From the NCBI GenBank assembly GCA_025558095.1, contig JAIVFI010000011.1, forward strand, positions 248,001-312,000: a stretch of 64,000 nucleotides of DNA, given 5' to 3'. Position numbers and translations under genes: made by a program. Below, piece after piece: positions 53,337 to 63,100 of this stretch (position 1 is its first letter; each line of letters opens with the position of its first letter). Below the pieces are notes generated by a model. That model was not told the DNA's origin. It ran no database searches and saw nothing but the letters and a program-made list of their open reading frames with translations. Source of the DNA: Hyaloraphidium curvatum (taxonomy: Eukaryota; Monoblepharomycota; Hyaloraphidiomycetes; Hyaloraphidiales; Hyaloraphidiaceae).

Positions 53337-53909
53337 ATGCCAAAGAGACAAAATGAACACCTCCGACGCGACCTCCGACGCGGAGACGTGGCCCCCGGAT
53401 CTCCTCAGACACTGCCGCGAGAGCCATCTGCTTGGTCGAGTCGAAAGAAGCCGAAGAATAAGGGCCTGAAGTCCGAGCGACGTCACCGCTGCCACTTCCA
53501 CGTGCGGATCGCCGTTGCAGGCCCAGAGGACTCCAACGTGGGGAAAAGAGGGCCACTTTCGAGCAAACACGTTGTTCTAGCTATTATTGACGAAACTCGG
53601 CGGCCTTTGAACCTGATTCAGACTTCACGTGTTCAGTCGGTGGCCTTCTTTCCAATGGCGACACGGTTTCCAGCTCCATGTTCCGTGTCCAGACGGCGAG
53701 GCCGTCGTAAAAGAAAGCCAAGCAAGTTTGTCAAGGTAGGCAAGCCGGCAGTCGCAGGCCCTGTGAAGTTCCGGGCGGGATTCGGCGTGCCCGTGCAGGA
53801 ACCGCAGTCCGCGAGCCAGCTTTCAACGAAGCCGCAGCCAAACACCGTGAAAGACGTAGCGTCCGATGCTCAACGGCCACAGACTGAAGGTGGCCGTCCC
53901 GAACTTTGA
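53337..53909 (+). CDS. Hypothetical basic protein (weak)
   Basis: An ATG-initiated frame of 190 residues, rich in Arg, Lys and Pro (SRRRGRRKRKPSKFVKVGKP). It has no recognised domain and no splice support. It may be spurious or a remnant, and is listed because it is the longest ATG frame in this stretch. The following 400 bp to the tRNA contain nothing else I can support. Confidence 0.22.
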   Translation: MPKRQNEHLRRDLRRGDVAPGSPQTLPREPSAWSSRKKPKNKGLKSERRHRCHFHVRIAVAGPEDSNVGKRGPLSSKHVVLAIIDETRRPLNLIQTSRVQSVAFFPMATRFPAPCSVSRRRGRRKRKPSKFVKVGKPAVAGPVKFRAGFGVPVQEPQSASQLSTKPQPNTVKDVASDAQRPQTEGGRPEL

Positions 53910-54294
53910 CGCCGGTGACCTTGGATCCGACTCCACGGTGTGTGCCGGAACCGCCCGCCAGCGCCGACAGTGCCGTGGAACAGTAGCCGAGCGGCATGAC
54001 CATGACCATGTCGTGCTGTCCTGGCCTGCCTCAAGGCCGGGTTCTTCCAGCGTCCGCTCGAAGGAGACATCGTGCGTCGCCCTCGCTGCCTCCGTTAACG
54101 CCTCGTGCGACCTTCGCCCGCCGCGAACAACTCTGCCACCCCTGAAAGACCGAAACGGCTACGGTCAGATTTCATCAGATACAATTCTCTCAGGAGCATC
54201 CTTGAAAGATGGCGGCGACCGGCGGTCGAAAAAGGGGGCGCGGGCGAAGCCCGCGGCCCCCCGCCGCGGAGCGAGCACCGCCGCTCCAAGCTCG

Positions 54295-54298
54295 AAAA
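54295..54298 (-). terminator. RNA polymerase III terminator (T4) after tRNA-Gly
   Basis: A TTTT run on the transcript strand, 10 nt beyond the tRNA 3' end, the usual Pol III stop signal. Confidence 0.6.
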
Positions 54299-54308
54299 GA
54301 GAGCCTCT

Positions 54309-54400
54309 TGCGTCAGCCGGGAATCGAACCCGGGGCCAACCCAGACAACTCTCCCTTCGGAGGATGGCAAGGGCAGATTTTACCACTAAACCACTGACGC
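54309..54400 (-). tRNA. tRNA-Gly (GCC) with an intron
   Basis: The transcript strand begins GCGTCAG and ends CTGACGC plus a discriminator A, a 7-bp acceptor stem. The D-arm/A-box region reads TGGTTTAGTGGTAAAAT, the classic eukaryotic glycine tRNA sequence, and the T-arm/B-box is CCGGGTTCGATTCCCGG. The anticodon loop reads TTGCCA, giving anticodon GCC, followed by an extra segment of about 21 nt one base 3' of the anticodon, where tRNA introns sit. One end of the anticodon stem is mismatched in my fold, so the exact intron limits are uncertain. Confidence 0.85.
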
Positions 54401-54416
54401 CGCTTAGATATGAACA

Positions 54417-54811
54417 CTACGAAAGGAGAACACTCTCAAGCTTCTTCTGTTTTCGCGAGCCCTGGAAGTCGGGATGGTAGTTGAGATTGGCATCGTCCGC
54501 GGCGGGATCAAACTGGGCGTGCTTCGAGCCCCCAGGCAACCACTCATCCATCAGCTCAGCAGGGGTGCGGTGACCTTTGGTGCGCATCCGGTGGTTGTTC
54601 CAATCGCCCGCGAACTTGTCCAACATGCGCTGGATCCGCGGAAGGAACACAGTGTGCAATGCCTGGGCATTAACGGGATCACTCACGTCCAAGAGGTTGT
54701 CTGCCGTGAGATCTGCAAAGACCGGAGTGATCGCGTCGGTGATCTTCGCGCCCATGTGTCTCGCCACATCCTTTCGACTTTAACGTGGTGGGTCAACTTC
54801 CCCACACCCCG
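54417..54811 (-). pseudogene. Fragment of a fungal integrase-core (DDE-type) transposase
   Basis: The minus-strand frame reads DPVNAQALHTVFLPRIQRML then DWNNHRMRTKGHRTPAELMD. This matches the C-terminal end of the integrase-core proteins that are abundant in fungal genomes ('LH..FL..I...L..F...WN.H.MRT...RTP.EL'). Just upstream, in a different frame, is THHVKVERMWRDTW, corresponding to the 'N-x-R-IERLWRDV' segment. The two parts are separated by a frameshift near 54750, and the catalytic region upstream is absent, so this is a dead fragment. Confidence 0.6.
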
Positions 54812-55002
54812 CGGCTCCCTGCACGCCTGGCGGACCCGCAGGCCTCTGCCAAACCCTCGGAGCCGCCGAATCTCGACCTTTTCTCTCGCTTGCCGGGCGT
54901 AGAGCTCCGTCCGAACATTTGGGAAGTCGCGAACCGCGAACCGCACCCCACCCCCCGCCGATCGTGCGCGCAGCGGCCAAGGCGCCGCAGCTCCTTCGCG
55001 CA

Positions 55003-56710
55003 ATGTTGGACAGGGAGGACGCAGCGATTGCGGGGGCGCAAACTGGGATTGGAAGCGGGAACACGAGCGGGGACGGCGACGGTTCTGCCGGTACCCCGCC
55101 TGCCACTTCTCGCAAGAGGCGCGGGCGCCCGCCCAAGCACGGCGGTGCGTCGGCAACGAACGGCGATGGCACCTCGTCGGGGGGCCCGCCCAGGAAGCGG
55201 CGCGCAGAGGAGCCCGCGGACCCGTTCTGCAAGGTCGGCGCGTTCGGATACCACTACTGCGAGGATTGGCGGGAGATCGACAAGCAGAACGCGCAGGCGG
55301 TCGTGGACGAGCTGCATGAGGCTGCTGGCGAGGCGGGACCCGACGCGGAGAACAGATTGGCAGCCGCAAGGGCTCAGCTCGACATGGCGAAGGGCGGGCC
55401 GGGGACGGCCGAACGGGACCACGAGCTGGAGAAGGAATGGTGGCAGTTCTGCGAGTTCTTTGCTCAGAGAGGCAAGACCTTGCCGAAGCTCGGCGTTGCC
55501 GGTCCTTTGCCGAAGCATGTCATGGTTTTCTTCTCGTGGGTGGTCGAGCCTCTCAAACCGACATTCTCCTGATGCCTTGCCGCTGCAGAGAGTGCTACAG
55601 CGCGGCGGTGAACAACCCCACCGAGACTGTGAAGGATTTGGGTGTCTCCTCTTTCCGCACAGCGCGGTTTGGGTTGTCATTTGTGAGTATCACTTGAACT
55701 TTTGCTTTCTCCGATCTGACTCCATATTCCTTCCCAGGCTTGCCAGAAGGGCGGTCACATGGACGTTATCAACGTCGATGAGAAGCTCCACCGCTTTTTG
55801 GCCGACATGGAGAACCGGCTTACCACCGCCAAGCCGGAAGTCGAAGCAGGCCGAGCAGTTCGACTTTTTCTCCGACTTCGACACGCTTCGCGAGTGGAGC
55901 CTTGCGAAAGGCACGCTCGCGGCACTTCGTGCTTGGGTGCTTGGGTGCTTTTCCTGCTGAGGGTCGCGCTCTTCTTCGGGTGAGTGAGCGGTGTGCTGGT
56001 TGTGCTGCCGGTCGCGCCCTTCATTCTAACCACTGGGCCCGCGACAGGCGGCTGGATCCCACCAGGCTCGATGTCTCCGACGTTGCCGTCCCCATCGGGC
56101 CCCTGAAGGACGGAAGCCGCGGTCCTCTCATCGACGAGGACGGTATGGCGTGTCGCGGTACCTCTGGATTTACCTGTACAAGTCCAAGGGCGCCAAAGGC
56201 CCGGTCATCTTCAAGCTCAAGCGCAACTACCGCGACTTCAAGCTCTGCCCGGTCTACTGGCTAATGCTCTACCTTACCTTCAGCAAGGTCGAGTCGGGGC
56301 CGCTGTTCCCGAAGCTCTCCTCGGGCGGTGCGCCCTTGACCGAGCGGCTCTCTGCCGACGACGTGAGCAAGATCTTCAGCGAGGTACCGTCGTGCCCGTT
56401 TCCCTTCGAGTATGCTAACCACGATGGCCTGCAGATGATCAACGGCGCCTTCCCCGACGACAAGCGCAACTTCACCACCCATTCCCCCCGCCGATCGATG
56501 GCCAAGCTGGCTGTCATCCTCCTGGCACAAGAGCACGAGATCAAGGCGGCCGGACGATGGACGTCGGAGGTCTACAAGCCCTACATCGGCCTGGGGAAGA
56601 TGCAGCTCGAGGACTACGTTCTCGAGTCAGTTGGTGACTCGGACGTCTTCAAGAACATCTGGGCACGGTGGAGGTGGTCGTGCCCGCGCCACCTGGGTAA
56701 CGCAGCGTAG
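55003..56710 (+). pseudogene. Crypton-type tyrosine recombinase, frameshifted
   Basis: Coding-like segments run from the ATG at 55003 to a stop at 56708-56710. The N-terminus has an AT-hook (SRKRRGRPPKHGG). In-phase introns can be placed (for example 55686-55738 with GTGAGT). The C-terminal part (from about 56150) has the tyrosine recombinase motifs THSPRRSMAKLAVILLAQEH and GRWTSEVYKPYIG, with the His-x-x-Arg and the Tyr nucleophile. Frame changes occur near 55845, at an exact 8-bp tandem duplication (gcttgggt at 55931-55946), and near 56145. Cryptons are fungal DNA transposons moved by such recombinases. The breaks indicate an inactive copy. Confidence 0.68.
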
Positions 56711-57153
56711 GTCGCCGCAAGGGCGATGATCGGGGAGCCGGGTGAGCGTTGGAATGGGGTGGAGTTGGAGCGCGAGGTAGAATTACGGAGTGCAACAACC
56801 ATGTATTACAAACAGAGCTGTCTTTTCAAGATTTTCACCGATGAAGGAGTCGATTTCCCCCAACGTGGGGGCGGTGAGGGCGCCTCGCAGCGCCTGATTG
56901 GCGGACGAGTGAGTTGATTGTTTACGTCCGTACAGACACAACCCCGATTGCGGCCGGCCCCCTCGCTTGGCGATGTTCGTCGCGATGCCGAAGCGGAGCT
57001 GGCGCCGCTGGACCGGATGCACGCGCCGCGCGCGCCGCAGCGGCGGAACAAGTTTGTCGAGCACTCGATCGACACATTCGATAGGCATAAAGGTTGCGTG
57101 ATTCTCTCTCTTCCGGTCTCTATTGCACGCGCTGACGGTCGGATTCCTTCCCA
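56711..57153. other. Spacer between the Crypton remnant and the trehalose phosphorylase-like fragment
   Basis: A 443-bp stretch with no recognised gene, RNA or repeat. Confidence 0.4.
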
Positions 57154-58295
57154 CTAGTTCATAATGGGCTCGCGCACCTCGTTGGCCCCAGCGTGCCAGT
57201 CGTAGGCCGCGATAGCGAGCAGGAGCGCGTCGGCAAGGTTGGACTTGACCAGCTGTGACGCGGCGCGGTACATGGTGACCTGCTCCGAGGTAAAGACGAT
57301 CTTGCGGAACCTCGACGGGGTGTTGATCGGCGCGTGGTAGGTCCACTCGCCGTCCTCCTCCCACCAAGCCGACATCAAGAGCTCGACCAGGGCCCTCGTG
57401 TTGGCCTTCTTCTCGACGGAAGATCTGCCGCCGATGTTGAATTGGGTGGCGAGGGTGCGTGTGTTCGAGTACCGAGCTTGAGCCCCTTTTGCCTTCAGGA
57501 CGACGGGACGAGTTTCTTGATGTGCGGGAGCATGCAGAGCACTGTCGGGGACTGTCAGCTTCGAAAGGGAAATGGCGTCAACGAGGGAAGGCGTGCCTTG
57601 CGGATCGTCGAGGACGACGACGTCGGTCTCCATGAGCTCGCTGCGGAAGTACTTCTCAAAGTTGGTGCGACCCCAGCGCTCGTAAAAATCCTTATCTTGC
57701 TGCGTCAGCCGCTCGTGGCTCACCCCCTGGACCGTGTTGTGGAAGCGACGCTTCATGATGTCGTAGACCTTGGGATCAGGTTTCATCTGGAGACACGATT
57801 GCTCAGAGGCAGCCAATCCAGGGCGCACATCAGCGCGTGCCGCATGAGGGCCACGTCGCCGCCCTGCGCCGTCGAGTTGAACCAGGCGATCCTGATCTTA
57901 GCCGCACGGACCTCCTTGGCCATTCGAATGAGCGACGACCAAGTCTCGGGGGAGGACAGGTGCTCGTAGTCCTGCAGGTCCACTAGGTGGATCCTGAAAG
58001 CGGCGAATAAGATCTTGTTCAGGTTCGTAGTCGCCCCCGCTCACCTGGAGTTCAAGTCGACTTGTACAGAGTGCGTCGGCGTGAGCTGGATGCGCGGGAT
58101 GTGTCCGATGGCCGATGCGGTGACGCTGCGGACGAGGTGATCAGCTGCGGATTCTAAGCAGAGTCAAGCTAGAGCCCACAATGTCAGCATCTTGCGGCAG
58201 GCGCTAGCGGCCCGCTCCTCCACAGTCTCTCCCTGCGTCTGAGCAACGATCGGGAGCACGTCGAGTTCCCTCCACAGCAAGCTCGGCAGCCGCAT
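57154..58295 (-). pseudogene. Truncated trehalose phosphorylase (Ccg-9-type) like gene
   Basis: Successive minus-strand segments follow the order of fungal GT4 trehalose phosphorylase: LPSLLWRELDVLPIVAQTQG, then HLVDLQDYEHLSSPETWSSL, IAWFNSTAQGGDVALMRHAL, then PDPKVYDIMKRRFHNTVQGV and ETDVVVLDDPQ. The first two splices (for example a 52-bp intron with GTGAGC) are in phase. After DDPQ the conserved continuation (MLPHIKKLVP) is in another frame and could be reached by a GC-AG intron, but a stop follows shortly. The second half of the GT-B fold, including the nucleotide/phosphate-binding end, is missing. The terminal 100 residues of the long frame (PSRFRKIVFTSEQVTMYRAA) were not recognised. Confidence 0.5.
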
Positions 58296-58645
58296 GGGGT
58301 AGTTGCAACCGCCCGCATGTCGACGACCTGTAGATCGCTCATCCTGCCAGGCTTCGACAGCGCGAGATGGTTGGAGTGCGTTGAGAAAGGATGAGCTCGG
58401 AGAGAGAAACCGCAGGCAAAAGTGTGGCCGGAGGCGAGCGAGTAGTGGTGCAGCCACGACAGGATGTGCGAAGTGGTTTGTGCGAGAAGAGACGAGAACG
58501 ACGGGGCCGGATGAAGCGAGCCGTCCGAGTTGTCGTGTCGTGCCCGACGCCGGTGAGGGGAACTAGCTCGACAAGGTAATCGATCGCAAAGTTGTATACA
58601 TGTTTACGCCGAATTGCGAGTTCTTCCAGCTCCATCACATCCACC
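58296..58645. other. Spacer with no supported gene
   Basis: A 350-bp stretch upstream of the trehalose phosphorylase-like fragment. Minus-strand frames continue a little into it but lose similarity. No other feature was seen. Confidence 0.35.
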
Positions 58646-58923
58646 ATGGCAGGGCCGCACCCGGACTCCGCACCTCCGGGACATCCTCAGCCGGCTCAGC
58701 CTGCCGCCGGGGCGAGTGGGGCCTCGCAGAGCGAAGCAGCGCCGTACGCCGGCCCCACCGTGTGTCCCCACGCCTCCCTCGCCCCGCCTTGCGTGAGTTT
58801 CGAGGACGACAAGGATCCTTTGCGGCTTTTCATATGCTCCACTACCAGTACAACGCTGCCGATTTCGACGACGACGTCGACGACGAGGAGGACGAAGTCG
58901 GCACCGGGAACGGGGCGAACTGA
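58646..58923 (+). CDS. Short Cys/His-motif family member (copy 1)
   Basis: Exons 58646-58792 and 58849-58923 (56-bp GTGAGT intron) give about 73 residues. The N-terminus is Pro/Ala-rich. The splice produces VCPHASLAPPCYNAADFDD, which matches the terminal motif of the two neighbouring genes (CPHAAFGSPCY and CNHVLYGAPCF), and an acidic tail ends the protein. It lacks the upstream domain of its relatives, so it may be a truncated duplicate or the last exons of a longer gene. Confidence 0.5.
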
Positions 58924-59229
58924 GGATTTCCGGGAGGTTCGCGCTGACGCCAAGCGAACCCCTCCGATTGCTCACGACGTTCCAGCTATATAGATCTTCG
59001 ATTCAATGAGCTCCAGTCAACTCGGTCCTGTGCTGTCCCGCGCGTCGCGTGGACGCAATCGGATTGATACCACTTCTTTTGGGCAGCGAAGGAGTCGATT
59101 CTTCTACAAGCCTCCATTTTTCTACAGGCCCGTGCTCGTCCTCGGACGACGGTAAAGATCGCCCCGTTTCCTGTCCGAGGTGCGGCCCGTTCTGATCTGC
59201 GCGTCCCCTTCGATGCCTGTGCCCCGCTC
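58924..59229. other. Spacer between copies 1 and 2 of the Cys/His-motif family
   Basis: A 306-bp stretch between the convergent 3' ends. Nothing was recognised. Confidence 0.35.
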
Positions 59230-60000
59230 CTACTCGGTCGCCCGCTGATACAGGAACGCGGCATCGACGACGACGGCAGGGCCAGTCGGGTAGTGGCCGT
59301 AGCATGGGCTCCCGAACGCCGCATGGGGGCACCTCGTGTGTCCGGTGTACGTGTCCTTCTCGGCCTCAGGGATGAGCGATCCATCGGCCTTGCGCCACAT
59401 GGATGCGAATAAGGCGCACGTCTTGCGGCTCTCGTTTGCCTCCGGGCGCTCCGCCGTGAGCAGCTCGACGTTGGCACCAGCGTTGCGATCTGGGATCAAG
59501 CGCTTGTCCCTCTCGCCCCGGTGCGATGCTTCCACCCCAACCGGGAAGGGAGCGCCATCGAGCTCGTAGTAGCGCAGGAGTATATGGCTTAGATTGAACT
59601 TCGTGGAGAGCTTCATCTCCTCCTTTTAGTAGTCGCGGTATTCTTTGTAGATCGTCTCTGTGCCAAGCAGATTGCGGACCTGTCCCGGGTAGGGTTTCGA
59701 CTTGAAGCCCGTCGGATCGCCCTTCTTCTTGTACGAGAAGTTCATTTGAGGGGGATTCGACGACAGGTTCGTGACGAAGACTTTGCGGTTTGGCCAGCGA
59801 ACACCGCCTATTCCTCCTCCCGTTGAGACGGTAACCATCCGGTCCTCCCGTAGGAAGCCCTTGTCGATCATGTCGTATACCATCTCCTTGATGGCCGTGG
59901 GTGAGAAGATGTTCGCGGGGCACTGGGCTCGGGAGGCGCCTCCATCGTCTAAGTACTCGTTCCCGGGGTAGCCGACGGCGGAGAGGAGTGCGAGGTTCAT
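59230..60000 (-). CDS. Cys/His-motif family protein (copy 2), function unknown
   Basis: Exons 59680-60000 and 59230-59622 join through a 57-bp GT-AG intron. The intron removes an in-frame TAA at 59626-59628 and brings PYPGQ next to EEMKLSTKFNLSH. The join is supported by the neighbouring gene, which reads VYSGEKLKLAMQLSH at the same place. The product is about 237 residues. The C-terminal block KTCALFASMWRKADGSLIPE followed by CPHAAFGSPCY is shared with the divergent copy 3 (LCRNFVTMWTKPNGQLI ... CNHVLYGAPCF). The conserved Cys/His spacing suggests metal binding. No known family was recognised. Confidence 0.62.
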
Positions 60001-60190
60001 AGCTAGGCTATCCTCCTGTGTGCGTCAGAGATAGAAGGGTGCGCCGACGCGGGGAGACGTCGCGAGGCCAGGAGGCGCTTTCGAGCTGGGACTACGATAA
60101 TCACCGGCCCTTCCTCAGAACTCCACCTGAATTGCGGAACACCGTGCTCCGCCCGTTTGGCCCCCAAAGCGCAAAAAGCCGCACTACACC

Positions 60191-63100
60191 ATGTCTGATT
60201 TCGACCTGGGAACCGTGGCCGTCGGGGGCTACACTGGTCGGCCTGTGGACCACCTACCCGACGATTCAAACCGCTGGGCCAATTATCTCTCGACGGGGAG
60301 CCTGGCGGAGCTCGAAAAGCAGTTGCAGGCCAATGGGACGTTCAGACACCTGGACTTGGTCCTGCAGACCGGCGGAGGACGTCTGGTGAACGGGAAGCTA
60401 GAGCGTTGGCCGGACGTCGTCAACCCATTGGTCGTTGCCGCGGATTGTCGCGAAGGAGACGGAGCCGCCAGCTGCAAAATCAGGTGGAACTCCAACATTG
60501 GAAGACAGCTCTCCGCGGCGCGCCGGGCAGCTGGAATGAGCGAGATCGAGGTTGACGGCTTCGTGAACGTCCCGTTCAACCACATCGCCTACCGTTGCGT
60601 CTACAGCGGCGAGAAACTGAAGCTGGCGATGCAGCTCTCGCACCTCACACCATGCTACGACAATCTACTCGTCGAAGAGTTCAACCTTCCCGTGGATTCT
60701 CAGATCATGGTCGCGGTGCAGGAGCTGCCCGAGTTCAACATGTCTCGACATCTCTGCCGAAACTTCGTTACCATGTGGACGAAGCCTAACGGGCAACTGA
60801 TAACCGCCGCTGAGGTGCAGACCTTCACGGACCTTTCGCTGTGCAACCATGTGCTCTACGGCGCGCCCTGCTTCCGGCAACCTCCTCACGTCCTCCCCGT
60901 AAAACCGATCCCTCGGCCGCTTAGTGTGGATACCCGAGGCGTGCGAGCGGCCCTTCTGACGAGCCCGGAACGAGCAGCCGTAGAAACGGCGAAGAGAAAG
61001 TCGCGCAAGGCACTTACTTTGGAGGATCTGAGGAAAATCGTGACGGACGTGGCGCGCAAGGGGAGCGACCAGGGGAACGGGGTGACGGAGAAGAACAACC
61101 AACCAGATCAGAATCTGTCGTGAGTTTCCTCTTCATCTCGAGCTCTGCACGATGCCACTGACGCACGACAAGACTGGTACCGCAGCTGCCGGCCCCTCAG
61201 CTCCAGGAGCCCGTGGAAACATCTGGGTCCGCAAAGCGGAAGCTGCTTTTCGCGGACGACAACGGAAGTGATGGCGACACGGAGAATCTGTGAGCATTCT
61301 ATTCACACCCGAGCTTCTGCCCCTGCTAACCGGCGCAAAGGCCTGCGCTCCAGCGGCCCGGCAAGAAGGCCATCGTCGTCGGCAGCGACCCCTCGCAGCT
61401 GACCTTTGGCCAGCACCGAGGAACCGTACGCATCCCATCCGACGGTGTACGGTAATTCAATCCGCTGACATCCGCGAATTCAGTCGCCCCGCACAGGGAC
61501 CAGAACGACGGCCTCGAAGGGCTGTCGATGTCCTTCTCGCACTCGTCATACGGCGTCAACAGCATCCTCTACTTCCCCGAGCTCAGGGCGTGCGTGCATT
61601 TGCCCGATTGATTGTCCCTTTTGCTGACCGCCATTCGCCGCCAGGTACGCCGTCGTCCCCCCTGGCGGATTCGTCCTCTTCCAAGGCCGGTTCTTCCACA
61701 TCCCAATGTGGGAGCTGGACGAGAAGATCTGGGGCGGGAAGAAGCGCACGCAGAAGCTTTTCCGCTCTACTTTCATCTCGTACCGTCAGCAGACCTTCCT
61801 GGAGAAGCACAAGGTGCTGCGCGGTTCCGCGCTCCACTATGGATGGTGAGTTACCGCGATGCATCCGCAGTTTACGATGCTCATCACCGGGCCGATGCCA
61901 CCCAGGACGGTCCCCATGGACTCCATGCTGCCGTCGCAGACGATGCTCCGCTTCGAAGCAGCCTTCCGCTCGGCCTGGGAGGAGGTCAACATGGGTAACT
62001 GGGACGAGGCAGTCTTTGACGTGCCCGGAATCCTAAGCCACGTCGCCCTGAAGGGCGCGGTCCTGCCCGACCCCGAAGTGTCGCTCAACATCGACCCCAA
62101 GACCAGGGAGCCGGAGCCCGTGCGCTGGGTGCCGCCCAAGAAGACTTACATTCGCTTTGCCGAGCCGGGTAAGGTTCCCAAAGGACCTGTCCCGTTCGGC
62201 AAGCGGGCCGAGGACCTGATGGTGGTGTACGCGCCGCGGTCCAAGACGATCGAGGACCGCGATGCGGACCTGCTCAAGGCCGCGGTGGAGAGCGACTGCA
62301 CGTGGGTGCAAGGTGCGGTCCTGCAGGACATCAAGAACACCAGGAACAAGTCGCTCGGTGAGTCGGCGCATTCCCCGTTCTCGTGCTCGGCGGAAAGGCT
62401 CACCTCGCGCGCGCGCGCTCGGTCCAGAGTCACTCGACCCCAAGTACTACGAGCGGCTTGCGATCGCGACGGAGACTCTCCGGCTCTATGCGCCGGGCGC
62501 GGTCAGCTGCCAGAAGATCCGTGATCAGGAGCAGGTTCGTGCGAGGCGGACTCTGTGGGGCGGTCGTCACCTCACCCTTCCTTGCCGCGACCAGGTCACG
62601 CACACGAAATTGGCCGGAGACGTGCTCTTCAAGGCCGTTTTGGGCCAGAGCATGTTTGAAGACGACGCCGAGCCGAACGACGGGCCGCTGGAAGCCGCGG
62701 CGGCGCGCGGATCGGAGCCGGTTGAGGCCGCGGCGCCCGGGGGAGCCGCGGCCTCGGACGGACTCGATGCGGGCACCGGCGACGACCAGCGGGACGAGGA
62801 GATGCAGGAACGCGACGCCGAATGCGGCGGCGAGGCGTGCGAGGGTGCCGGCGGGGAGACGGCGGGAGCGGGTGATGCGGAGGATCGTGGGGATGTGGCT
62901 CGAGTTGGAGTGGCTGAGGACGCGCGCTCCGACGGCAACTCGGAAGATGCGCATGACGCCGGCGCCCGCGAGCAGGAAGCCGGCGCCATCGACGTGGAAT
63001 CGGACGCCGGGGAGCAGGGCGGCGCGCGTTCGGATGCCGAGGAGCCGGGCGCGGGTGCGGAGGGCGCCGAGGACGCCGACGACGCCGCCACCGAGGGCGG

